This document shows, piece by piece, positions 11,856 to 23,300 of a stretch of DNA of 64,000 nucleotides. The position numbers and the translations under genes are program-made. Source of the DNA: Nissolia schottii (lineage: Eukaryota > Streptophyta > Magnoliopsida > Fabales > Fabaceae); NCBI GenBank assembly GCA_003254905.1, contig QANU01001671.1, positions 248,001 to 312,000 of the forward strand, written 5' to 3'. The notes below the pieces were generated by a model. The model searched no databases. It was not told the origin of the DNA and saw only the letters and a list, made by a program, of their open reading frames with translations. Positions within the stretch are counted from its first letter, which is position 1. Every line of letters starts with the position of its first letter.

Positions 11856-13835
11856 CTATTCCGTTTTATCTTGGCCCATGTAATAGAGAATACACTTTTT
11901 ATCAGGAATATAACCTTCATCTTTGAGGTGCTTCAACAACCCAGACAAAACCCAGTATATAGTATCAGCTTGAGGATGCATTTTGTCCCCTACAACGAAA
12001 CTGTTCACTTTCTTTTCAATCTCAATCCAACTTATGCCTACTTCCTTTGATACTCCCATCTCCTTCATTCTCTTAATGGCACCTGCTCTTTCTTTCCACT
12101 TCCCTTCAGTAGAATATATGTTTGCCATCAAAACATAAGTAGCTGGGCTATCTGGTGCAGCTGAAAATAGTTTATCAGCAGCATATTTACCCGTCTCGGA
12201 ATCACCATGTATGCTACAAGCACCAAGCAATGCTTGCCAAACCAGCACACCGGGATTCCCAGGCAATCCCTCAATGAAGTTTTTAGCTTCTGCAAGGTGT
12301 CCCGCCCGGCCCAACATGTCGACAACACAGGCATAATGTTCTGGCCGGGGACCTACACCGTGATCTCTGGTCATGGATTCCAAGAACTCAATGCCCTTCT
12401 CAACTAAGCCTGCATGGCTGCAAGCATGTAGTAATGACAAAAATGTAACATCTGTTGGGGCTACACTCTCCACTCTCATCTCTTCATAAATTTCAAGTGC
12501 TCTAAGACCATCCCCATGGCGAGCAAAAGCCGCAATCATGGAGTTCCATGAGACTGAGTTCTTTAGAGTCATCTGATGGAAGACCTGGAGTGAATCATTC
12601 AAGTCTCCACACTTGGAGTACATGTTTATAAGTCCATTACTAACAAAAGGGTTCTGAATGAAGTTCTTCTTTATAACTAAAGAGTGAATCTGCTTACCAA
12701 GAGCCAAAGAAGTGTCAACACCAAATACCCCAAGAACAGCAGAAACCATGTTGGGTTCAACTTCAACCCCCAATTTCAATATCCTCATAAATATCTGGAT
12801 AGCCTCCTCCTCAAATCTATTTTGAGCAAAAGCTACGAGTATTACAGTCAAGGAAATCTCATCGAGCTCCTCAGCAGACTCGAAAATCTGCCATGCTGCT
12901 TCTAAACTTCCACACTTCGAATAAAAATCCATCAAAGCACTTTCAATGCACAAATCCGAATGCATTCCCAATTTCCAGACCAGGCCATGAATTTTTCGAC
13001 CTTCCCTCAATGCCTGTAAACCAGAACAAGCCATGAGTGAGCTCAAATATGTCAAAGCATTAGGACTCACCAACCCGCAACGCATTAGGGCGAACAACTC
13101 CAAACTATCCTCATAAAATTCATTTTGTGCGAGGCCAGAAATCACTGCCGTCCAAGTTACAACATTCCTCTCAGGCATCTCATCAAAAACCTGCCTTCCT
13201 TGGCCAAAACACCCACACTTAAAATACGATGTTATGAGAGCATTCCCCACTGTAACTTCCCACTCAAAGCCACCAACAAACACCAAACCATGGATCATTT
13301 TGGTTACACAAGAGAATCCATGTCCATCACAAGCTGACAACAATGTAGTCAGAGTTGCTTTATCAAATCCACAAAACACTACCCCTGGCTCACTCATTTG
13401 CTTCTTAAAGAACCTAAAACCTGAATCGAAATCCTTGTTCCTGAAAAACCCAGAAACCATTGTGTTCCATGATACGGTATCTCTCACAGGCATTCGATCA
13501 AACAGCTTAACAGCATCATTCAATTCACCACATTTAGAATACATTGACAGCATAGAGTTCCAAATAAAAAGGGCAATACGTGGGGATCTATCGAAATCGA
13601 AAGACTGGGATTGCTTGATGACATGGGCGTGAATGGAAGAACCGAGATTGAGGTTTCCATCTCTGCCGCAAAGGGAGAGAACAGAACTTATGTCTGCGTT
13701 GTTGAGGACAGATGTTGTTGAGGTTGCGGGATATGAGTTTCGAGAAGTTGGTAATGGTGGTTTTGAGTTGAAGGGGGAACCGAGAGAATCCACCCATGAA
13801 GGAAGATAAGCATTGAATTTCCATCTGGATTTCAT
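11856..13835 (-). CDS. PLS-class pentatricopeptide repeat protein, E/E+ subgroup
   Basis: This single uninterrupted frame of 659 residues is typical of plant PPR genes. Organellar PPR proteins bind RNA; the PLS class mostly acts as C-to-U editing specificity factors. Repeats run from about residue 85 ([40 protein letters not shown]) to about residue 520. Diagnostic pieces are [29 protein letters not shown] and [20 protein letters not shown]. The C-terminus has E and E+ motifs ([19 protein letters not shown], then [19 protein letters not shown]) and ends without a DYW deaminase domain, so an editing role would need a partner in trans. The N-terminus is rich in Ser, Pro and Arg and lacks acidic residues at first, suggesting organelle import. 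I recall At3g05340 as the likely orthologue. Confidence 0.93.
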   Translation of the reverse strand: MKSRWKFNAYLPSWVDSLGSPFNSKPPLPTSRNSYPATSTTSVLNNADISSVLSLCGRDGNLNLGSSIHAHVIKQSQSFDFDRSPRIALFIWNSMLSMYSKCGELNDAVKLFDRMPVRDTVSWNTMVSGFFRNKDFDSGFRFFKKQMSEPGVVFCGFDKATLTTLLSACDGHGFSCVTKMIHGLVFVGGFEWEVTVGNALITSYFKCGCFGQGRQVFDEMPERNVVTWTAVISGLAQNEFYEDSLELFALMRCGLVSPNALTYLSSLMACSGLQALREGRKIHGLVWKLGMHSDLCIESALMDFYSKCGSLEAAWQIFESAEELDEISLTVILVAFAQNRFEEEAIQIFMRILKLGVEVEPNMVSAVLGVFGVDTSLALGKQIHSLVIKKNFIQNPFVSNGLINMYSKCGDLNDSLQVFHQMTLKNSVSWNSMIAAFARHGDGLRALEIYEEMRVESVAPTDVTFLSLLHACSHAGLVEKGIEFLESMTRDHGVGPRPEHYACVVDMLGRAGHLAEAKNFIEGLPGNPGVLVWQALLGACSIHGDSETGKYAADKLFSAAPDSPATYVLMANIYSTEGKWKERAGAIKRMKEMGVSKEVGISWIEIEKKVNSFVVGDKMHPQADTIYWVLSGLLKHLKDEGYIPDKKCILYYMGQDKTE

Positions 13836-14640
13836 CCATGAAAAGCACGACTATAATACAGAGGTTGAATGAAAAGCAGCAAGCAAAAAAAAAAAAAAAA
13901 CCACTTTGCTGTATGTCTTAAAAATATTTACAGAAAATTACAACCTCTTTGGATTTTTTTTTTAAAATACACTAAACTCCGAAATTTTAATAAACTTAAT
14001 ATTTCACTCTATCAAACTTAACCCAAATCATCTTACGTTCAACTCAACCCAAGCCTCATCAAACCTAACCTACATTCAATTCATCGCGGTCTGCATCAAA
14101 CTAAACCCAACTTAACTTACATTTAACCTAACGCAACCTACCTTCAACCCAACACAAGCCAATCAAACTCAATTCACATCCAACTATCTTAACCCACATC
14201 TAACCTCTCATGCATCCATCCATGCATCCATCCATTCATTCAAGGGTAATATAATTATGAATTTTCCTTCGGATATTTTTATAAGAGTATTGATACCTCT
14301 TTATATTTCAACAATCATAATTTATTTTTAAGTTTAAAATAATAAATATTTAAAATTAATTAGACACGTAACTGATTATTAACCATAAATAATTATAAAA
14401 TACTAATACATGGGATGCCAGAGTAATCCCCTATTATTATTTAACTATTTATTAATATAATTAAGCTATCACATATTTACGCCCTTGTATTTTAAGGCAC
14501 TGGTTGAAAATAGAGGCACCAGAAACGCCAAACCAACCCGGCCTTATCCCACAGGAAATTGCAAGGATTATTTTTCAAATATTTTAATGGGATATCAGCA
14601 TTTTAAGATAGGAAAACCAAGAAATTAAACTCAATTACTA
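13836..14640. other. Spacer with degenerate AACCTAACC-type simple sequence
   Basis: An A-run lies at 13887-13902. From about 13990 to 14240 the sequence is dominated by imperfect CTTAACC, CAACCCAA and AACCTAAC units, then CATCCATC units near 14213-14240. It is not the plant telomere repeat CCCTAAA in any clean register. The remainder is AT-rich. No gene was seen. Confidence 0.5.
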
Positions 14641-15475
14641 ATGAAAACCATGGTAAATACACGGTAAAATACAAGACTCGGACAGCTTCAAGAATGATTT
14701 GTGTCCCGTCGTAATTCCAACCATGCAGAGTAACTAGAGAAGTGACACACGGAGGGGCCTCAAAAGTTATTTCAATAGGCATGACCTCTCCTGGGACCAG
14801 TGAAAAGTAGTTATCTGAATGATGAACAGGAAGAATTCTTGTGTCTTCCCCTTCCTCGTAGTCAGTCTTTGAATTATGAACAGAGAAATGAAGGAAGAAA
14901 TCAACACCTACGTCATCCCCATTTATTTCAGAAACTCTCAAACCATCACTTTTCCCTGCAAAACATCTTTGTATCCTCTTAAGCCAACCACTTTCATGTT
15001 CTTTATCATCAGCTCCCAAATGTCAAGCTTCAAGTGAGTCTGTACCATAAAAAACATTGCTTAGCCTAGCTGTTGAACTTTTAGAGTAAGGTCCTTTAGA
15101 TGTGTTCTTCACTAGCATTTGAATTTTATAAGTCGATCCTTCAATCAAAGTCTTGGATGTTATCTTGAGGGGTATTTTCTTCTTCCTAAATGGCTCCAAT
15201 AGCTTGTAATTTCCATCATAAAGATACAACCAATAGAAGTTCCTAGATATAATTCTGTGATCTGACATGTTGTAGAGTTTGAGAAGAAGAAAGTAGAACG
15301 GTTTTGGATCTCTTGACTTTGGATACTTCATCTCAACAATAGGTTCTACTTTTTTTGGCAGCAAATAGAGATTTTCATACACTTCGTAGAATGTGCATGT
15401 TCCTTCGAGATCCCACACTGAAGCTTCAATAGCTACATTAGACAATTCTTTCAATGTAGTATTAACAACCTATTT
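14640..15475 (-). pseudogene. EBM: Endo-beta-mannosidase (GH2) C-terminal pseudogene fragment
   Basis: The minus strand encodes a protein that closely resembles the C-terminal third of plant mannosylglycoprotein endo-beta-mannosidase. Recognisable pieces are VAIEASVWDLEGTC, VEPIVEMKYPKSRDPKP, RIISRNFYWLYLYDGNYKLL, DKEHESGWLKRIQRCFA, EEGEDTRILPVHHSDNY, SLVPGEVMPIEITFE and VTLHGWNYDG. One in-frame TGA (15023-15025) splits it after YGTDSLEA. The native stop after the WNY segment is lost and the frame runs on. Coding similarity stops at about 15475, within 10 bases of the MULE-like element. The catalytic GH2 domain is absent. It is therefore a dead fragment. Confidence 0.85.
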
Positions 15476-15822
15476 TAGGATTACATGTACACCCAATAAT
15501 GATACACCATACATACACTTGTATTATAATACAGTGGGTCCCTTAAAATAACCGCTCGACCACTCTCTCTCCCACTCACATCAAAACGCGCGTGACGCCA
15601 CGCTTCTCGCTTCCACTTCGACTTCCTTTCGTATTCAAAGAAACCCCTTCATGTTCTTCCATCTCTTCACTCTCTTTATTCACTCCGTTTCGCCTCGTCT
15701 TCCCCTTTCTCTCCATTCTTTGTGATTTTCAGCCTTCTTCACTTTCTCTAATCTGTTCCTGCGAGTACTTTGTGCTCTTTGCACTAAAATCACATATATC
15801 AGATTCTGCACTAAAATCTGAT

Positions 15823-16206
15823 ATGTTTGAATAAAATAACAGTGCTGTAAACAAGTGCTAAATGTTTGTGCACAGGTTCAGAAAATGTTTGTGCACATCA
15901 TCATAAAATGTTTGTGCACTAAAAATCTGATATCATAATCTACAAAAATACTTAACTATGCATTAAGTAACATGCATAGATGTAAAATTTATGCATTATA
16001 ATGTATAAAAGTGTGTGTACACATGTATGTGAACTAATTTTCATAAACTTTGTCCACTAAAAATGTATAAAGATTGTGAACTTATTTATGTTTGAATAAA
16101 ATCACAGTGCTGTAAACAAGTGCTAAATGTTTGTGCACAGGTTCAGAAAATGTTTGTGCACATCATCATAAAATGTTTGTGCACTAAAAATCTGATATCA
16201 TAATCT
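15823..16206. repeat. 119-bp direct repeat pair inside the MULE-like element
   Basis: Copies lie at 15823-15941 and 16088-16206, offset 265 bases. They start ATGTTTGAATAAAAT and end ATATCATAATCT, and differ by a single base (AACAG versus CACAG after AATAAAAT). Each copy contains three short TGTTTGTGCAC units. The spacer between the copies is unrelated. Confidence 0.85.
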
Positions 16207-16349
16207 GCAATATTACGTTGTGCACTCTATTCAGATTTCATATTCTGCAACATAGACCCTTATCACCATTGTTGAAGATAGATTTCATCTATTTTAAAAA
16301 GAAAACCAGCATTTAATCATCTTAATTCCATTTTAATCAAATTTGACAT

Positions 16350-16500
16350 GATAAGAGGATGAAGATGAGGAGGATGAGAAGGATGATGATGATGAGAGGA
16401 CGAGAGGATGAAAGAATGACGAGGATGACGATGACGACGATGAACTTAACAGAATAAGGATGAGAGGTTGAAGATGATAAGTGAAAACGATGACGAGAAC
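16350..16500 (+). repeat. Degenerate GAT/GAG-rich simple sequence
   Basis: This is a purine-rich tract of GATGAG, GATGAT and GACGAT units within the MULE-like element. It could read as an acidic Asp/Glu run but has no supporting open frame. Confidence 0.6.
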
Positions 16501-16923
16501 GGGGTTCGGGGTTGGCGCGCGCGTTGTGTATAATTATACGTTTTACATATAATCATCATTAATTACGTATAAAACAGTATAAAAGATGGGTGTATGTACG
16601 GGTGTATCATTTTGGGGTGTACATGGAGCATTTTTGTTTAGGAAAAGATAAAATGTTACAAGACCATTAATGAACTGTTTCTTTCATAACTAACAAATGG
16701 CAGAAAAAATTGTGAATTCACCAACTCAGCAAGTACTTATTGCATTTGTTCTACATTATCAAAATTGCATTGTTCTAAATATTTTCGTAGTTATTGTCTT
16801 TGAATTTTTTTTATAACTTCTGTCTATATATTAAGGAGATGAAATGGAAAATTTTGATATTGTATGTTAGTTTCTGGTTATCTACTTAACATTAATATTT
16901 ATTGTTGGTTATATTTGATGCAG

Positions 16924-16987
16924 GTGTACTTAGGCGAGCAATATGTAAATAGTCCTAAACTTTCTGATGTTACATTCTTGGTTGAAG
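16924..16987 (+). pseudogene. Isolated BTB-domain exon (ARIA/ABAP1-like)
   Basis: A 64-base exon-like block, bordered by a CAG acceptor at 16921-16923 and a GAAG|GTAGAG donor, encodes VYLGEQYVNSPKLSDVTFLV. That matches the start of the BTB domain in plant ARM-BTB proteins of the ARIA/ABAP1 type. No neighbouring ARM or further BTB exons are visible. I read it as an orphan gene fragment. Confidence 0.5.
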
Positions 16988-17261
16988 GTAGAGATGTTGT
17001 TGCTGCTAAACATTTTTATGAATTTGTTGTTTGTATGCAAATAGGATTAATAGGACAATGCAAAAGATGCCTCACACAGACGGATCCAAAAATATTGCAA
17101 CCTTAATGAATGAAAAGGTAATAATGTATAAATTTCAAAATACATTATACATAACATTAGTGTAAATAATTTATTTGACCATTTCTCCATTGTCATTGTT
17201 GATTTCTCTGTGTGTACACTTTGAATCCGTTGTGTTGATGTTGTTGTGGTTGCTATGGCAG

Positions 17262-18351
17262 GCACCGAAGAAGGACAAGGCGCTGCCGCTGCCGCCGCCG
17301 CCGTCGTCGAAGCCGACGAAGTCAAGAGGAGGAAAGCAGAAGAAGAAGTGGAGCAAGGGGAAGCAGAAGGAGAAGGTCAACAACATGGTCCTGTTCGATC
17401 AAGCCTCTTATGACAAGATTCTCTCTGAAGGTCAACACCATTCTATCACTTTCATTGTCCCAAATTTCTCTGTTTTCTCATGTTAATTTGTGCTTATCTA
17501 TGCTAGAATGATTGTATAATGTTTTTGATTTTGCATTGCTATTTTCGAATGATTCTTATTTTTGATATAAGAGCATGAGAGTTTAGCATGTGCCTTGAGT
17601 TATTTAATTATCCCCACACATTGCTTGAACTTCCGTTATTGCAATTCGTGCACATTTCTGGCATTTTCACAAGCATATTGTGGGATACTATTACTACACG
17701 AGTAGATTGATGGGGGAGCAATTTTATTTGTGATTATTTTTATGTTAATTTTGATTGGTGTTGTGTCATGTAGTGCCTATTTGGTTTTCAGGTGTGACAT
17801 ACTTAAAATCAATTCTAAGTTCTAGCATTAGCAAAAATTTCTTACTTGCAAGTCTCTAAAATTGATTTTGAGCCACCACAATGAAAATCCACACACACTA
17901 TAACATCTATTGGTCAAAGGAATTGATAATTGCTTTCTCCAGTTAGTTGTACTATTTTTTTCCCTCTTATAATGAAGCATGTTATGTAGCTTATGTAGCT
18001 TTGGAAATTAGAAGAGTAGGAAATTTGCAAAGCCTTAAACCACTGCCACTTTTGGTTTTGTAGTTTAGTTGGGTATGATTTGTCCTTGGATGAGAGCAGT
18101 AAATGTGAAACTGCTATTTGAATGATTGCTTTTTTTAGGTGTTATTTACTTTTATTCTAAATTTCTTTCTTTGCCTCTGCTATTTTCAGATTAATGGATC
18201 TTTGGCACGTCGGGCGATCAAAGAGCTGATGACAAGAGGTTCAATTAGGATGATAGATACTCATGCCAACCAACAAATCTACACTGGAGCCACCAACACG
18301 AGCATCAAGATGCTTCTTTACTTTGCATTGGTTAATGGCCATGTCCTGTAG
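17262..18351 (+). pseudogene. RPS25: Ribosomal protein eS25 pseudogene lacking an internal exon
   Basis: Exon-like block 1 (17262-17430) encodes APKKDKA, then [20 protein letters not shown] and [19 protein letters not shown], the N-terminal half of plant eS25. It ends at a good donor (GAAG|GTCAAC). The last exon (18190-18351, after TTTTCAG) encodes [20 protein letters not shown] and [10 protein letters not shown]. The exon that should lie between them, coding the KLITPSILSDRLR helix, is not present in 17431-18189. The upstream ATG exon is also not evident. The usual end after ATNT is replaced by a 16-residue extension, and the Pro run is expanded. Introns are retained, so it is not a processed retrocopy. 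Confidence 0.8.
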
Positions 18352-19573
18352 AGTCTGCAGAGTCTATGCCTCATAACTTTGATGTTTTGTTGTTGATTTT
18401 GAAAGTTTAAGATTTGTGTTGTCCATATTAGAAAGGTTAAAATATTTTGTTGTTGATACTTGAAAGTTTATGATATTTTTTTGATGATACTAGAAAGTAA
18501 TGATAGTTATGTTTTTTACTGTGAGTTTAATAGAATAAACTTGAATGATTAATTTGAAATTGTATGGTGTTTTTATTTGAATTGTATGTCCTTCTTTAAT
18601 ATTTCTTTAAACAAAAAGAGTATCATTAATAGCAATAATAATTATTGTAACAATAATTGTAGCAATTATAATTATTGAAAAAAAATATTTCTTTCAACGT
18701 TTTTCCACATTTTATTTTTTAGTGTCTAATCAATTTTAACCACCTAATTATCTTGCACTATTCTTTTAAATAAAGAATGTATCGCTTAGAAAGGAATGAG
18801 CGTGTTTCAACTTCCTCCATTTTGTCACAATTATTTTCTCTATTATACCCTTTTTCAATATATATATATATATATATATATTTTCTCCAAATTTATAGGC
18901 TTCCATTTATGTTATTCAACTTTGCCTAGAGTCAGCAATTTATATGGATATACTGCATCCAACAAATGATATGATTACATTAAGCACACCTTTTCATAAC
19001 CAAAAATTTATTCAGAAAGAAATTAATCCCATATATTTGTGAATCTTACCAGGATTAGATCTCTATATAAATATAAATTAAATAAAATAAATACCCTAAC
19101 ATACAAAACAATGACGGCCGGAATTAATAATTTATCCTCGAGAAACTAAACTTAAGAGTAAAGCATAATTTTCTTCATAAGAATTTCTATCAATTTTGTT
19201 TCTAATTTTTTAAAATCATCAAAATTATCTACGAAATTATTAAACGTCCGTTAAAATTGTTTTTTATTACCTTAAATCCAGAAACAAACTTAGGAATATT
19301 TGACAATTTTTAGGACAATTTTAATTATTTTAAAAATTTGGAGACAAAATTAATGAAAGATGACAACTTCATGAAAAAAATGATATTTTATTCCTAAACT
19401 TAATTTTTTTTCTTCTTTTCTTTATTTATTTTTTTCTGGTGTCTGATAACAAATTATATAAATAACAAAAGAAAATTCTGTCAACAGAGCTAGCTAGGGT
19501 CCTAACCCCCACTTGCTGAGCCCTAAGAAAATTAATTTGATCATTACATATATATAACATTCTAATTAATTAA
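18352..19573. other. Spacer with TA repeat and a small foldback element
   Basis: A (TA)n tract occupies 18859-18881. Bases 19183-19217 and 19331-19361 form an imperfect inverted repeat around a core of AATTTTGT(T/C)TC, a MITE-like foldback. From about 18940 onward the sequence is similar to the region downstream of GUX copy B (28415-28520), marking the 3' edge of the tandem duplication. No gene was seen. Confidence 0.5.
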
Positions 19574-20270
19574 TTAATTAACACAATAATGCATTCTTCT
19601 AGGATCCTTAACCTCAATCTTCCAATGTCCATCAGGCAAACTAGCATTCCTCGCTTCTCTTCTCCTCTTCACAATCCTCTCGCTCATTTTCTTCGTAATC
19701 CCACAATAAGATTGCAACGCTTCCGGCATGGCATCGTAAACCTCCCACCACCTCCGGTGAGCGGAGTCACTGGCAAATATATGGTGGTCCGGCATGTCCC
19801 AGTTGCAGTCGTAGTCCCTATAACACATCCACGGCTTCAACCCCAAATATTGTATGGTGTACAGGTCCTCTGGGACCTCATGCCTCTCGTTGCTCCCTCC
19901 CTGCGACCTGAAAGTTTTTAGGTAGTTAAGTTTGGCTGGCATCCTCTGCCACCGCATGAAGATCTCGTTCAGAAAGCCTTGGTCATCTCCATTGTATGAT
20001 CTCACCTACATTGCAAATTTACGGATATGAAACCTATCAAACTATCAATACGTGTCCATATATAATTGAAGGACATATTAACATATATAATTGACACATT
20101 AATGTATCGACACATTAACATATATAATTGACTATTATACCTATCACTTAAAATGTTATCCAAATAAAATAAATTGATTAAACAATCGTGTAAGGATATT
20201 TACATTGTCTATGAAAATTGGATTCAAGAGATACAAATCCCATAATTAATTATAACATATAGGTACGACA

Positions 20271-20318
<48 letters not shown>

Positions 20319-23300
20319 TAAAGTACTATAATTATATAATAAAAATAAACATTAATAAAATATGAACACAAAATATAATATAATTAAAAAATTATTAATA
20401 AAATCAAAAGTTAGATTTATATCTTAAATTTTTTAAGATAAACACATTGTGAACTTGTGAAACGAAAAATATTTCCGTTCTTATGCCACAAATATGATTG
20501 GTTAGTTTTTCGTAAAGAGAAATGATGTATAAAAAACAATATGAATAATTGTGTTACAATCACACTAACAAAGATGTAAAGTCTATTATAATAGAACCTA
20601 TCATACACCATACATATTTGTGAGTGTAATTATCTCAAACTTATTTATCTTAATTATCACCTTAACGTATATTTTGCCGGCCGTCTCTTGTGCTCTCTCT
20701 TTTGACTATTTTCGTTTGTGATTTGTGGAAACTATTGATCGTGTTCACAAGTCTAAAGCGAAAAAAATCATGATTCTAACTAACTATATAGAATAGGAGA
20801 GTATTGGTTACAGGAAGAGGTGTTTTGCTCGAGACGTGAAAATGTTTAAGTGGAGGAGGTAGAAGTTACAAACATACTAGTGAAAAAAAAGGTGTAAGCT
20901 GGTTATAAATTGTTGGGGGGGGGGGGTTATTAAAAAAATCGGGAAAAATGTGAAAATATTGCAAAAAAGGAGAATAAATTTGGGGCAATATTGAAGCTAA
21001 AAAATTGGGAATAAAAAGAGTTGTTTGTGCATTATTCAAATCTGGAGAGACAATTCTAAAATCTTAAATAACAAAACTTTAAAGATAATAAATATCTACT
21101 TAAAAAAAACAGAGACATGTTAAGAATAGATGAATACAGAAATATTAATATATTATCGTGTAAACTTAATATTTGAAAAATATTTTAATGCCTTGCGTGA
21201 TGTTTGAAAAAAAAAATGGTAAATTAATCTCTAAAATTTTAAAATGTTATTTTTGTTAGTCTATCTGCTTACAATTTTGTTGAAATTTCAAGGACTAATA
21301 AAATAATATTTTAAAATTTCAAGAATTAAGTTAGTTGTTTCCCGAGACTAAGTGATCTCTCACCATGGGAACTTTTTTGATCATGTTGTCGAACATGCAC
21401 TGTGATGGGTCGATTACCATCAAGCCGGAGTCGAACAAAGTGTTACCGTTAGGTGCAGCCGAAAGTTGAGGGTAATAGAAGAGATGATCGATGCTCCGGA
21501 GCACCAAAAGATGGGCGTCAATGAATATGACCTTTTGGTACTCCGTGAGTTGCCATATTCGCAGCTTGCTGTAGTTCCACTCGTTGTATGAGCCTCTTTT
21601 TGCGAAAGGGCTCGCGATTCGCTGGATGCGCCTGATCTTCCACCCCGCAGCCTTCAGTCCCGCTATGGATTTGGGACCGATCGATTCGTCGGCAAGGAGG
21701 AGGAGATCGCTGTCGTGTTTGAGGAAGTTGTGTTGGTTGGATAGGATGATGCTTTGAGCGAGTGCTATTGCGCCGCACACGTGTGCTTCTGAGGAGTGAA
21801 GGATCGTGACATAGGCTAACTTTGGAGCGGCCTTTGTGTTGTTGTTGGTCACCACACGACTCATCCATCTCCATAACTCTCTACCTTCAAATTAACCATT
21901 GTTAATTAATCATGTTTGAATGCAAGATTCGTTAGCTACTTTTTTTATTTTCGTCAATAAAAAATCCAAGAATATATTTCATTCGGTCATTTTTACATGT
22001 CGCTTGACAAATTTAATATACATTCTTAATTTATTGTATCTAGTCAAGTATTTTCATATTAGTGCATCCAATTAATTAATTGACTACATACATTAATCTA
22101 AAAATGTATATTAAATTTATCAAACGAAAAATAAAAATGATTAGAGGTAGTAATTAATAAAGAATAATACAACTAGGATTCAATCCCAATGAACGAAATT
22201 TAATTACTCAAGATGTGTTTTGTATAAAATAATACTTTCGAGACTAACCGAGAATAGCAGCTATTTCAAGTAATAAAAAAACTACTATTTGAGTAGGTGT
22301 TTTTTATTTTGTTACATATAATACAAAATTAGGAGTGATTTTTTGGAGACTTAACTTTTAAATCTATATATTAACATATATGTTTTGATGATCAATATTT
22401 GATATTTTAAAGAATAGAATAATAAATAAAATGTTAAGTGTTATTTATTAAAATGTATAAATCGACAAATAAATTTAAAAGTTAAGTCTTTCAAACATTT
22501 TTGTACAGATAGTTAAGAGTTATGAACTCAATTAACAGTTTCTTTAATATTGAGTCAAAGAATATCTTAAAGGTTAAAATAAGATAAAAGAGCATATGAT
22601 TGAATAAATCGTTTGTTTTGAGTATTCGGAATAATCCAGGGATGCGCTGACATTATTTATGGCCAATTTGATGCAAGGTAAAACTAATAATAAGGAGGGG
22701 GGGAGAAAATCAGTAAAAATGAAAATTACGGATTGGTTAACCAAGCATACTTCTTTGTATTAGACTATCAGTGCTACAAAACTGCTTTTCGTAGTAAAAT
22801 GCATGTCTCTAAATTTTTAAATGATTTGTGATGTGATAGTGAACTGGCACCATAAAGCTAGATCTATTGAACGTGTTAATGTGAAAAATCTCAAATATTG
22901 AAGAAAAGATCAGAAAACTATGGTATTTTACTTCATAAAGGAAGAAATTTCTTCCTTTGTAGACCATCTCAAGATTTGTTTTTTTTTTTGGTAAAGATCT
23001 CAAGATTTGTTTGATAGCATAAAAAGAAAGAATTAAAAATAACCATGCTATTCAGCTCGAAAAGTTTACCTTTTTCGGAGAAAAAAAGTAAGTTGATTGG
23101 ACAAAAATCACAAATTAATGAACAGAAAAGGAATTGGCGAGAAAAAATGGATAGCGGTTAAAATGTTAAGTATGTTCTTAGGAAACGTGGCAAAACTTTT
23201 TTTGCGCCATTAATCATTATTCATTAAAGGAAATAATAAGATTGCCCTATGCAATCAGGAATTTCAAACACGAAAGAGCACATGATGGTGTGTTGCGTGT

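Larger units (their letters stand above)
15484..16625. mobile_element. MULE-like non-autonomous element with long inverted ends (1.14 kb)
   Basis: The left end CATGTACACCCAATAATG pairs with a right end whose complement reads CATGTACACCCCAAAATG. Similarity continues for about 60 bases (GATACACC, TACATACAC). A second paired block follows further in: ACGCGCGTGACGCC on the left against ACGCGCGCGCCAAC on the complement of the right. Long inverted ends without a transposase suggest a Mutator-like element. I could not find a clean 9-bp target duplication, so the superfamily is inferred. The interior holds a 119-bp direct repeat and a GAT-rich tract. Confidence 0.6.

Noticed and set aside
13234..13632. 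132-codon plus-strand frame
   Set aside because: It is antisense to the PPR gene, whose repeats explain the open frame.
13990..14200. Interstitial telomere repeat
   Set aside because: The plant unit CCCTAAA does not appear in tandem; units are irregular AACC/TTAACC variants.
15023..15025. In-frame TGA in the mannosidase fragment as a recoded codon
   Set aside because: Land plants do not use selenocysteine. The fragment also lacks its catalytic domain and native stop, so it is a pseudogene.
15823..16206. Direct repeats considered as a CRISPR-like or regulatory array
   Set aside because: Only two 119-bp copies, in a plant genome and within a transposon; this is a simple internal duplication.
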